From NCBI GenBank assembly GCA_002731395.1, contig PCBQ01000090.1:1-11960 (forward strand): 11,960 nucleotides of DNA, read 5' to 3'. Shown piece after piece: positions 1-8,000 of the stretch. A program made the position numbers and the translations under genes. Source of the DNA: Methanobacteriota archaeon. Its GTDB lineage: Archaea; Thermoplasmatota; Poseidoniia; Poseidoniales; Poseidoniaceae. The notes under the pieces are model-generated. The model did not search any database and had not been told where the DNA came from. It saw nothing but the letters and a program-made list of their open reading frames with translations. The first letter of the stretch is position 1. The number at the start of each line of letters is the position of its first letter.

Positions 1-1
1 A

Positions 2-1399
2 AACGCAAGCATCGAGGCCACGAACATCGCGCCAACGCTTGACACCATTGCTTTGTTCCGCAACGGGACTGAAATTCCCGTCATTGACGGTTGGATTGTC
101 GATGAGGACGAGCCCATCGGGCTTCTGGTTCAAGCCGACGACACGCCAAACGACCTCTCATCCTTGGCGGTCCTTTGGGATTTGTCGGACCTCGCGGACG
201 GACTTGAGCAGGGCACGGTTGGCCCAGTGTCGTCCATCGAAACCTCTTGGTCAATGTCTGGCACTCATCGCGTGACCGTGCAGGCCATCGATGACGATGG
301 CGTGGCGTCGGGCACCCTTGAGGCCGACGTGGTGGTCCGCAATGTTGCGCCCACCATCGAAAGCCTTGATCCCACGGTGGCCATTTACGAAGACGAGTTG
401 CTGAAGCTCAGCGTTGTCGTTGACGACACCGCCTCAGATGTGTTGAACCTGACCACGTGTTGGGACCTCGACGCGCGCATCGATACCGACAACGATGGCG
501 GTGCCACCAACGACTGCGACGTTGAAGGCGTGACCCTCGAACAGATTTGGCCGGAAGCAGGTACGCGCCTGATAACGGCCTTCGTGGTCGACGACGACGG
601 CGCCACAGCCAGCACCAACACATCGCTGACCATCGTCAACCTGCGCCCCACCGCAGTGATCAGTTCCGTCAGCAACCTCTCGAACCTTGTGGAGGGGGAT
701 TGGCTCAACCTGACAGCGGGGGATTCTCTGGACACTGAATCCGATCTCATTTCGCTGACCTATGTGTGGGACACGGACGCTCTACCTGGAGCGATCGACA
801 GCACCCTCCCAATCCTGCAGCTTGAGGGACTTGAGCCGGGCACCTATTCGGTCAACCTGACCGTCACCGATGATGACGGAGCATCGCACTCGATGAGCGT
901 GCAACTGGTGGTAGCGGAAGCACCGGCCAACAACCTCGTCGCTCGGGCGGTAGAGGAACTCGGCATGACGACGACGATCATCATTGGTGTGCTCGGCGTG
1001 GTCATCCTTGGTCTAGTCAGCATGCTTGTGCTGGGACGCCGAGGTGGCGCAGAGGAGTTGATCGAGACCAAATCGTCCATGTGGGACCAAGCACCCGTCG
1101 CCGCCACCTTCGACGCACCACCCGCAGCACCGCTGCCTGCGCCTGCGCCTGCGCCCATGGCGCCGATGCCGGACATGAACGCACAGCCTGTGGCTGCTGC
1201 TCCCGTACCTGCACCTGCTCAAGCAGGACCACCGCTCCCTGCCTCTGGGCTTCCACCCGGGTGGACGATGGAACAGTGGGCCTTCTACGGCGACAAGTGG
1301 CTTGAGACCAACGCACCTGCTGCGGCAGCACCACAACCTGCTCCACAGCCGGCGGCTTCGGCGGACCTGTCCAACCTCCTCGACGGCCTGGATCTGTGA
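2..1399 (+). CDS. PKD-repeat cell-surface protein with C-terminal membrane anchor and cytoplasmic tail (5' partial)
   Basis: The frame is open to the left edge, so the true start lies outside; 465 residues are visible. Three tandem PKD/Ig-like repeats occupy about residues 8-112, 115-213 and 214-305. Each begins with an N-x-x-PT motif (NIAPT, NVAPT, NLRPT) and ends in a V-D-D-D-G or T-D-D-D-G turn, which is typical of PKD modules. Repeat 2 carries an Asp-rich loop flanked by two cysteines (153 and 172), possibly a disulfide or metal-binding loop. A hydrophobic helix at 323-344 is followed by Arg-Arg, so the repeats should face outward and the C-terminus should be cytoplasmic. The tail is Pro/Ala-rich, with a short tryptophan-rich motif (GWTMEQWAFYG, about 420-430) and a hydrophobic/acidic end (LSNLLDGLDL). 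PKD modules usually mediate adhesion or protein and glycan contact; no enzymatic domain is visible. The sepF-like gene follows after 9 bp, suggesting co-transcription. The molecular role is unknown. Confidence 0.85.
   Translation, partial: NASIEATNIAPTLDTIALFRNGTEIPVIDGWIVDEDEPIGLLVQADDTPNDLSSLAVLWDLSDLADGLEQGTVGPVSSIETSWSMSGTHRVTVQAIDDDGVASGTLEADVVVRNVAPTIESLDPTVAIYEDELLKLSVVVDDTASDVLNLTTCWDLDARIDTDNDGGATNDCDVEGVTLEQIWPEAGTRLITAFVVDDDGATASTNTSLTIVNLRPTAVISSVSNLSNLVEGDWLNLTAGDSLDTESDLISLTYVWDTDALPGAIDSTLPILQLEGLEPGTYSVNLTVTDDDGASHSMSVQLVVAEAPANNLVARAVEELGMTTTIIIGVLGVVILGLVSMLVLGRRGGAEELIETKSSMWDQAPVAATFDAPPAAPLPAPAPAPMAPMPDMNAQPVAAAPVPAPAQAGPPLPASGLPPGWTMEQWAFYGDKWLETNAPAAAAPQPAPQPAASADLSNLLDGLDL
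1135..1152 (+). repeat. Tandem hexamer GCCTGC x3 in the Pro/Ala-rich tail
   Basis: Three perfect copies of GCCTGC encode an Ala-Pro-Ala-Pro stretch in the cytoplasmic linker of the PKD-repeat protein. It is a low-complexity coding repeat that could change length by slippage in 6-bp units without shifting frame. No independent function is implied. Confidence 0.7.
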
Positions 1400-1402
1400 G
1401 GT
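1398..1402 (+). promoter_or_regulatory. Shine-Dalgarno-like GAGGT before the sepF-like gene
   Basis: GAGGT overlaps the TGA stop of the PKD-protein gene and ends 6 nt before the ATG at 1409. It supports this start and suggests translational coupling of the two genes. Confidence 0.5.
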
Positions 1403-1408
1403 TTCTGT

Positions 1409-1903
1409 ATGGGTGGATTTTGGCAGTTCTTCGGTCTACCCGACCCTGCAGAAGGTCAGCGGCCAGATGCTGCTCACATGCCTGTGGTGCAACCCGTCTC
1501 CGAGACCGCCTCGACGCCTGCAACCTCGTCGACTGATAGGGCTTCACCGTCGCCTCATTTCATTGACCTCGGCCTCCATCGGCAAGGGCCACCAGAGGTT
1601 CCGCACCGCGCTGTACGTTACCTGGCGCCCGACGCATCGTCACGCCTGCCGGTCAACGGCATGTTGCTTCGCGTGCAGGACGGGGATTCGCTGTTTGTGG
1701 ACATGCGCGGGATGGCGCACATGCACGCCCATCAGGATGCGCTCAGGGGCGAGCTCAGACGGCTCGGTGAAGCCACCGGTGTTGGGGCATGGGCGCTCGA
1801 TTCCGAGGATCGGCTCTTCCTCATCCCTGGCGTGGACGTTGTGATGGACACTGCCAGGCATGAACTCGGGGGCACCGCCCTTCTTCCGATGCCTTCCTCA
1901 TAG
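1409..1903 (+). CDS. sepF: SepF-like cell division protein (probable FtsZ membrane anchor)
   Basis: The 164-residue protein has the layout of archaeal SepF. A short amphipathic N-terminus (MGGFWQFFGLPDP) resembles the membrane-targeting helix (usually MGxxxKLFG-like). A variable Pro/Ser-rich linker spans about 14-48, a short FIDLGL segment lies near 51-56, and a compact alpha/beta domain covers 66-154. That domain shows the SepF pattern: a G-D-S-L-F-V-D strand (92-98), a helix with ELRRLG (115-120), a G-A-W-A-L strand, and E-D-R-L-F-L-I-P-G-V-D-V (133-144), matching the family's 'D-x-I-I-I-T-P-x-x-x-x-I' end. In archaea that use FtsZ, SepF dimers tether FtsZ filaments to the membrane at mid-cell. 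The gene follows the PKD-protein gene by 9 bp and its last 6 bp overlap the convergent maf stop. The linker and the His-rich segment (HMHAH, 104-108) are less typical. The call rests on pattern comparison from memory, not on a search. Confidence 0.65.
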   Translation: MGGFWQFFGLPDPAEGQRPDAAHMPVVQPVSETASTPATSSTDRASPSPHFIDLGLHRQGPPEVPHRAVRYLAPDASSRLPVNGMLLRVQDGDSLFVDMRGMAHMHAHQDALRGELRRLGEATGVGAWALDSEDRLFLIPGVDVVMDTARHELGGTALLPMPSS

Positions 1904-2452
1904 GCCGCTCAAGGCCAGAAGGACTCGGCCGGGAATACCCAGCACCGTTGCCTCGTCGCCCTCGACCAGTGAGGCGTGTGGCCCCATCGCTCCGGCAAAA
2001 TCGTAAGCACCAGCTTTCCCTTTCCACGAGCCGCTGTGTACAAGGTCAGCGAGCACATCATCGTCGAACGAGGAAAATTCCACCACCGCTGAAGCCATGT
2101 CGAAGGTCCACGTTCCGGCCACCCGCAGACCTGATGCACTCCACACACGGTGTCGGCGGCCGCGAAGGCGCAGCAGCATGGCGAGGGCGCCCTGGGCGTC
2201 CACGGGTTGACCAAGCGCGAGGGTTGCATCGTCAGGGTCTGCCAGCATGGTGTCCGCGACGAGGACGATGCTGTCTGCGTGGTTCTCTCCGACGGCTTCC
2301 GCCTTCTGTTTGGCGATATGGAGGACTTGTGCGTCAACCGTCCCTTGGATGCGCCGCTCGTCGACCTCAACTGGCGCAACGACCGGGTTCAAACCAGCCG
2401 CTTCTAGCATCTGCCGTCGGCGTTCTGAGCCCGAGGCCAGAACGAGATTCAT
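1898..2452 (-). CDS. maf: Maf/YhdE-family nucleoside triphosphate pyrophosphatase
   Basis: The 184-residue protein (normal Maf length) should hydrolyse non-canonical or modified nucleoside triphosphates to the monophosphate and pyrophosphate in the cytoplasm. Family marks are visible. The N-terminal LASGSERRRQML (5-16) is the S-x-S-x-R-R substrate loop. Lys50 falls in the 'K-A-x-A-V' helix. VADT (65-68) provides the catalytic Asp67. GQPVD (81-85) and the LLRLRGRRHRV helix-turn (93-103) follow. The C-terminal signature GKAGAYDFAG (145-154) ends in VLGIP (170-174). The second half of that signature is unusual: EGDEATV replaces the common G-S-x-x-N-V. The start lies 9 bp after the stop of the RAD55/KaiC-like gene, so it is probably the last gene of the minus-strand operon. 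Only a weak GTGGT-like ribosome site is present. The stop overlaps the convergent sepF-like gene by 6 bp. Bacterial Maf is linked to septum inhibition; whether that holds in archaea is not known to me. Confidence 0.9.
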   Translation of the reverse strand: MNLVLASGSERRRQMLEAAGLNPVVAPVEVDERRIQGTVDAQVLHIAKQKAEAVGENHADSIVLVADTMLADPDDATLALGQPVDAQGALAMLLRLRGRRHRVWSASGLRVAGTWTFDMASAVVEFSSFDDDVLADLVHSGSWKGKAGAYDFAGAMGPHASLVEGDEATVLGIPGRVLLALSGL

Positions 2453-2461
2453 GCAACCACG

Positions 2462-3187
2462 TCAGAGGCGGCTTACGATGGAAAAGCGCTGTTCGTCTTC
2501 TTTCCACCAGAAGGGCTGGTACCCAAGCAGGTGGTGTGTGTGGCGCATCTTGACGATGCCAAGTTTTCGCTTGACCTCATCGGCATCACGGTCCATCACC
2601 AGGTGCATGACGGTGTCGGACAGGTAGTCTTCCACGCCGTACTCGCCGAATTGCTTGTGATCCTCTCCGGTCATTTCGCAGATGAAGAAGGACGTCAAGC
2701 CAAGGCGACGAACCGCTTCGAACAAGCGGAAGATCTCGTCGCGAGGGTTCTCCATCTTCGTGAGGGTGAAGAAGGCACCGAGGGAGTCAAACACCAAAAT
2801 TTCGAACCCGATTGAGTTGCGGTAACTGGTGAGTTGAGCGATGAGTTGGCCCATCCAATCGACACGGTTGCCCATCCCTTGTTCATCGAGCTGAACGCGC
2901 AGGTCTGCAAGGTCAATGATGGCGATGCGGTTGCGCACGCGTGGGTCTTCTACGTTCATGCCCATGTTGGCCATGTGGGAGCGAAGGGAGTCTTTCCCCT
3001 GTTCAAGGGTCACATAAATGCCCGAGGTTTCGCCGTAAAGCACAGCGTTGTACAGCATGGAGAAGGTCAGGCTTGACTTCATGGCGCCGCTTGCTCCTGC
3101 AACGATGGCAATGTGGCCTTCAGGGATGCCTCCTTGCATGTTCTCATCGAGGCCTTCGATGTGGGTGGGAATGCGCTCGATGCTCAT
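2462..3187 (-). CDS. RAD55/KaiC-like RecA-superfamily ATPase, single domain
   Basis: The 241-residue cytoplasmic protein has one KaiC-type domain. The N-terminus has the usual 'R-I-x-T-x-I-x-G-L-D-E-x-x-x-G-G-I-P-E-G' approach. The Walker A loop is GASGAMKSS (31-39), in which the last glycine of the consensus GxxGxGK[ST] is replaced by Met. The segment YVTLEQGKDSL (58-68) supplies the likely catalytic Glu62. Walker B is EILVFDS (129-135) with Asp134. Downstream, YGVEDYLSD (183-191) and VKMRHTHH (212-219) match the KaiC 'G-V-E-x-x-x-D' and 'K-x-R-x-x-x-H' elements. Such archaeal single-domain KaiC-like proteins are poorly characterised; known relatives act in motility (ArlH), DNA repair (RadA family) or signalling. 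The sequence shows no KaiB partner, no second domain and no obvious DNA-binding extension. It lies between glmS (55 bp upstream) and maf (9 bp downstream), probably in the same transcript. The target process is unknown. Confidence 0.88.
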   Translation of the reverse strand: MSIERIPTHIEGLDENMQGGIPEGHIAIVAGASGAMKSSLTFSMLYNAVLYGETSGIYVTLEQGKDSLRSHMANMGMNVEDPRVRNRIAIIDLADLRVQLDEQGMGNRVDWMGQLIAQLTSYRNSIGFEILVFDSLGAFFTLTKMENPRDEIFRLFEAVRRLGLTSFFICEMTGEDHKQFGEYGVEDYLSDTVMHLVMDRDADEVKRKLGIVKMRHTHHLLGYQPFWWKEDEQRFSIVSRL

Positions 3188-3191
3188 GGGG

Positions 3192-3196
3192 TCACC
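3192..3196 (-). promoter_or_regulatory. Ribosome-binding site GGTGA for the KaiC-like gene
   Basis: On the minus strand GGTGA lies 4 nt before the ATG at 3187. It matches the core of the archaeal anti-Shine-Dalgarno complement (GGAGGTGA) and supports the chosen start. Confidence 0.5.
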
Positions 3197-3210
3197 GTAC
3201 CTGCGTGGAC

Positions 3211-3231
3211 GTGAGGCTTCATCAACCTCAC
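3211..3231 (-). other. Short inverted repeat in the glmS to KaiC-like intergenic gap
   Basis: A perfect 6-bp inverted repeat (GTGAGG, 9-nt spacer, CCTCAC) lies in the 55-bp gap after the glmS stop. It could form a small hairpin in the operon transcript. There is no run of T residues on either side, so it does not look like an intrinsic terminator. Function, if any, is unknown; a chance origin is possible for a stem this short. Confidence 0.3.
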
Positions 3232-3242
3232 TCAGGGCTCGG

Positions 3243-5063
3243 TCACTCGACGGTCACGGACTTGGCAAGGTTTCGAGGTCGGTCCACGTCGAGGTCCAAG
3301 GCCAGTGCCGTGCGATAGGCCAGCAACTGCAGCGGGAGGACGGTCAAAAGCGGTGAACACAAGGGGTGCGTTCTGGGGACCTCGATGGCCACGTCCGCCT
3401 CGCTGGCAAGTTCATCGCCTTCGGTGCAAACAAGGATGATCCGGGCGCCACGGGCTTTGCATTCGTGAATCGCCGATGCAACCTTCTCCTTCACCGCGTC
3501 ATCAGGAGCCACCACAACCACGGGCCGACCTTCTTCCAAAAGCGCGATGGGGCCGTGTTTCATCTCGCCCGCTGGGTAGGCCAAACAGGGGATGTATGTG
3601 ATTTCCATTACCTTTAGCGCACCTTCCTTGGCCACGTTTGCAGACAAGCCTCGGCCTAGGAACAGCAACGAAGGGGCCTCGAGGACCATGTCAACTGCCT
3701 TGTCGATGGGTCCGGGATTTGCCAAATACTGCTCGATGAGGTCCGGGACTTCCTGCAGGCCCTTGGCCAAAACACGCGCTTCGTTCGCGCTGAGTTGGCG
3801 CGCGCGGCCGATTTGCAGGGCGAAAATGGTCAGAGCAGCCACCATGTTCGAAAAGGCCTTGGTGGAGGCAACGGATTGTTCCGGTCCTGAGTGGATGTAG
3901 ACCCCTTGGCCACAAAGTCGAGCGATGGTGGAGCCGACCACGTTGACCACGCCATGGACATCACCGCCCTTGAGTTGGATTTCTTTGATGGCTGCAATGG
4001 TGTCCATGGTTTCTCCTGATTGAGAGACCGCGAAGTGCAAAGCCTCAGGATTGACCACAGGATCTTGGTAACGGAACTCGCTGGATACGTGCGCAACGGC
4101 GGGGATGCGGGCGAGGCGTTCGATGAGTTGTTGCCCGATGAGCGCAGCGTTTAGGGCCGTGCCGCACCCCAGCAAGCGCACGTGTGGGACCGTGCGAAGT
4201 TGCTTGGCGGTAAGTTGCATTCCGCCAAGTTTCCCGTTTCCATTTTTTGCGTCGAGCCGTCCTGAAATGCAGTGGCGAAGCGCCTCGGGTTGTTCGTAAA
4301 TTTCCTTGAGCATGTAATGTGGATAGTCCCCGAGTTCGGCTTCCCCCCAACTCTCCTCAAGGGTGATGGCAGAGGTTTCACTCTGCCCTCCATCGAGACG
4401 CTCGATGGTCAGGCCATTGGCACCAAAGGAGGCGATGTCCCCGTCTTCGAGGATGATCACGCGGTCCGTGTGTTCCATCAAGGGCTGCGGGTCGGAGGTC
4501 ACCATGAAGCCGTGGTCCGCTTCGCCGAGCACCAAGGGGCTCCCGTTACGCGCACAGACGAGTTCATCATGATCGAGGAACAGGGCACAGACGCCCCATG
4601 TGCCGCGCAGTCCCTTCAGCGCGGTTCGCATGGCGGCGATGGGGACCTGGCCCTTTTCCACAGCACGCTCAAGCCTGTGTGCAATGACCTCCGAATCGGT
4701 TTCGGAGCGGAACGATGCACCGTTTCGTTCGAGATGCCGACGAATCCTGCCCGCATTTTCGATGATGCCGTTGTGAACGATGACCACCCGCTGATCAGGT
4801 CCGAGATGCGGGTGTGCGTTCTCGTCCGTGACGCCACCGTGTGTGGCCCAGCGGGTGTGGGCAATACCAACGGTTCCGGGCATCTTCTTGGGGAGTTTCG
4901 CTTCAAGGTCTGCAACCTTTCCAATGCGCTTGCGGACCTCAAATCTCTCACCCCGTATGGCAAGGCCTGAACTGTCGTAGCCACGGTATTCCAAGCGGCG
5001 CAACCCGTTGAGCAAAATCGGCGCTGCTTGCCGCCGCCCATGGTATCCAACGATGCCGCACAT
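3243..5063 (-). CDS. glmS: Glutamine--fructose-6-phosphate aminotransferase (isomerizing)
   Basis: The 606-residue enzyme (E. coli GlmS has 609) converts fructose-6-phosphate and glutamine to glucosamine-6-phosphate and glutamate, the entry step to UDP-GlcNAc and surface glycans. The N-terminal class II amidotransferase domain (about 1-235) has the nucleophile Cys2 after the start Met, which fixes the start, plus HTRWATHG (69-76), HNGIIEN (97-103, with Asn98 and Gly99) and Asp123. Two SIS sugar-isomerase domains follow (about 288-427 and 458-596). They carry SQSGETMDT (347-355), a VASTKAF segment (398-404), and the active-site set E480/K484/E487/H503 around EGALKVMEI and GEMKHGP. The C-terminus PRNLAKSVTVE, with the catalytic Lys601, is essentially that of bacterial GlmS. 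All key residues are present, so it should be active. It starts 3 bp after the subtilase stop behind a strong ribosome site, so the two genes are very likely co-transcribed. No riboswitch or ribozyme is possible in that 3-bp gap. Confidence 0.98.
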   Translation of the reverse strand: MCGIVGYHGRRQAAPILLNGLRRLEYRGYDSSGLAIRGERFEVRKRIGKVADLEAKLPKKMPGTVGIAHTRWATHGGVTDENAHPHLGPDQRVVIVHNGIIENAGRIRRHLERNGASFRSETDSEVIAHRLERAVEKGQVPIAAMRTALKGLRGTWGVCALFLDHDELVCARNGSPLVLGEADHGFMVTSDPQPLMEHTDRVIILEDGDIASFGANGLTIERLDGGQSETSAITLEESWGEAELGDYPHYMLKEIYEQPEALRHCISGRLDAKNGNGKLGGMQLTAKQLRTVPHVRLLGCGTALNAALIGQQLIERLARIPAVAHVSSEFRYQDPVVNPEALHFAVSQSGETMDTIAAIKEIQLKGGDVHGVVNVVGSTIARLCGQGVYIHSGPEQSVASTKAFSNMVAALTIFALQIGRARQLSANEARVLAKGLQEVPDLIEQYLANPGPIDKAVDMVLEAPSLLFLGRGLSANVAKEGALKVMEITYIPCLAYPAGEMKHGPIALLEEGRPVVVVAPDDAVKEKVASAIHECKARGARIILVCTEGDELASEADVAIEVPRTHPLCSPLLTVLPLQLLAYRTALALDLDVDRPRNLAKSVTVE

Positions 5064-5066
5064 GTG

Positions 5067-8000
5067 TCACACCTCCACGTTCTCGCCACAGATTGGGCAA
5101 GCCACCTTTCGAAGCCGGAGGTCACGAACCGTAAAGGATGCCTCGCAAGAAGCGCAAACTGCCTCCCTGCTTGGAGGAGGCAAATCCGGCAATGCAGGGA
5201 GAGCAGGCAACGGCGCATCCGAAAGGCTGGGTGGGGTCAGTTCGGCGAGGTCCGGCAGCGGTGGAGCAGACAGCGCGAGGGTCTCTTCGGGCTTTGGAAG
5301 GGAGCCGGCAAGGGCGCGTCGCCGCCGTCGCTCCTGACGCGCATTGACCGGGTCTGGGCGGATGGTTTCCTCCTCTTCTGGCTCTTCCTCGTGGTCCTCC
5401 ATCACCGCCACGATGGTGTCTTCTTCGTCGACGACAGCAAACGGTGTTTCGTCGCTTTCCGGGGTGATCATCATCACCACATCTTCGTCGAACTCCTTCT
5501 CCTCTTCATCATCTTCTCCCGGACGGCGCCGGAGCGCACGTCGGGCTGTGAGCACCATGGCCAACAACAGCACCACGACGACCATGCCCGAGCCTCCTAG
5601 GATGAGCATCTGCATGTCCCGGTCGCCGGGAAGTGGAGCCAGCAATTCATCGAGCCACGAAGCCTCGTTGCCATCGGGTCCGCTTGGGTTCGCGTCCGCC
5701 AAAATACGCAGATCAAGGGCTCCTGTGGTGGACACGAATCCGACCACGACATCAGCGGTTTCTCCGTCAGCCCCCAACAATTGCCCCGCTTCGAGGATGT
5801 TGGCCAGCGCATAGGCGTCTGTGCCCTCACCGGCAGCAAGCAACCCGAAGCGTACCACTGGTCCGCGAACTGAAATCTCGTCGTAGAGGACCATGATGCC
5901 ATGGTCGCGTTCAATCGTGCTCAGGTGCAGCGCGCCTGGCGCGGCCAAGCAGGTTGGGGCGTCAATGCTCCATCCTTGGTCCGTGACGGCGGTGCACACC
6001 TGCGCATCTTGGCCTTGACGTTCGATCCATGCTGCAATGAGCTGCCCGCTGTCATCGACGGACAAGTGGTGGTCTGATGCTTCATCGCCGACGGCGGCGA
6101 TGAAATTCCAACCTTCTTGTTCGCGTTCGCCGTGGCTGTAGAGCACACCCAAGCGTTCCACACCCGTGATGTCATCGCGCGCCGTCTGGAAGAGGATGTG
6201 AAGGCGTTCCTCGCTGATGGCCACAGAGACAGGGTCTCCTTGGGAGGCCAACACGTCAACATCAGTATGCACAATGAACGGCCCATCCCAGGCACCTGAC
6301 AGGTCAGGACGTTGTGAGACCATGGTGAACACGCTGGTGACGTCCAACCATGAGCCACCGGTGGAAATATTACGGTGGTAACCGGCAACAACAACCTCGC
6401 CATTGCGTTCGGCCACGTCCAGTCCCCAGTAGCTGCCTTCCGACAGTTTCAGCGGTGTCAATTCCCGCTGGACAGGCGTCATTTGGCCCGAGGTGGTCAA
6501 GGCGGCGATGCCAAGGTCTTGGAGGGTATAGCCGTCCTCGCTCATGGTGCGTCGGGTCCACGCCAGTTGGACCATGGCGTCGCTACGCACGGCGCTTGCG
6601 ACCTCGCCGCCCCAGTTTCGCTCGACCAAGACATCGCTGATGAAGACCATCGAACTTGACAGGATCCGAGCGTGAAGTTCACCGTCCCGTGTGGTCAGCA
6701 GGACGGCCCCGTCCTCTCCACCGATGAGTTCGATGGGCGTTTCACCTTCGTCCAAGGAGAGACGGATGGGGGAGCCAAGGGTGAAGGTGTCCGCAACCAC
6801 GGTGAACCTGTGTTCGGCGTATTCGCTCTCAACGCCGTTCCCACTTAGCAAGGCACGGTATTGATGTCCACCAACCGAATCGACCTGGTCGAGGAAACGC
6901 GCGGTGGCGTAACCTGAGGATGAACTCCCACCGTTCACGCGCCCAATGCTTGCGGATTCCACAGAGAGCCAACCCTCTTCGGTCCAACGCTCCAAGTTCA
7001 TTGTCAGCGAAGTTGCCTCGTTTTGGCCAAGGTTGTCAAGTCGAACAGAGATTTCGAAGGGTTGGTTGGGCACAGGGACAAGGGGCATGGTGGTGACGGC
7101 ACCCTGAAGGAAGCGGAGGCTCGGCTCCACTGGGCGAGGTTCAACGGTGAAGGTGAACCGGACCTCGTTGTCGCTTCGGTCCACGTCGCTCAAGCGCTCT
7201 TCGGGATCAATGGTGATGACCACCTCGTGGGTTCCTGGCTCGGTGGCCCACCACCACAAACTGTAGCTCCGACGTTCTCCTGCTTCAACCGAGGCAATGA
7301 GGGCCTGACTTGGGTAGACATCCGAAACGGAGCCAGGGGCATCCAACACGAGCCCGACGTTCTCTGCTGCTGCGTCGCCGTCGTTGAGGAATTCAAAACG
7401 GACTTCGAGAACGCTGCCGGCAACGGCACTCGTCGCGACAAGGCCTTGATCGTACACGTTCGACAGTCCGGTAAGTGCAAGTTCGGGCGCAGCAGGAAGG
7501 TTGTCCACCTCGTAAGTGCGGCGGAAGGGTTCACTGACCGCACCTGATTGGTTCACGAAGCGCACCGCAACGTAATGGTCGCCGTCCTCGACCTCGGTTG
7601 AATCCCACGTCCACGTCCAATCTTGGAGTTTGAAGTCCTCGTCGCTCAAGGTGTCAACTTCGACCCACGGCCCGTTGCCGATGCGCCCCTCAACCGCACT
7701 TGGTTCGGGGCCTTGGGCGGTGCCGCTGAACGTGACGCTTCCTTCCAGAACGGTCTGCGTGGAGGGTGAAGTGATGCTGGCGGACATGCGGCCGAGGTTC
7801 ATCCACCGAAGGTCGGTGGCGGAAACGTCGCCGCTGGCGGTTCGAGCTCTGGCGAGGACAAGGGTGTAGTCTTCGTCTTCGTCCACCCAGTTGTCGTCAA
7901 GGGTCACGTCGAGGTACCACGCAGAGGGTTCACCACCCGCTTTACGCCAATCAAGCAATTCCACGGGATTGCTGGATCCGCCCCGGTACTGCTCCAAACG

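Noticed and set aside
53..55. TTG at 53 as the start of the PKD-repeat protein
   Set aside because: The frame is open to position 2 and the residues before it include the N-x-A-P-T motif that begins a PKD repeat, so the gene is truncated by the window edge.
1017..1547. Minus-strand frame of 176 codons opposite the PKD tail
   Set aside because: It is an Arg/Gln-rich shadow of the Pro/Ala-rich coding repeat on the other strand.
3211..3231. Inverted repeat after glmS as a transcription terminator
   Set aside because: The stem is only 6 bp and no T-run follows on the minus strand; kept only as a low-confidence inverted repeat.
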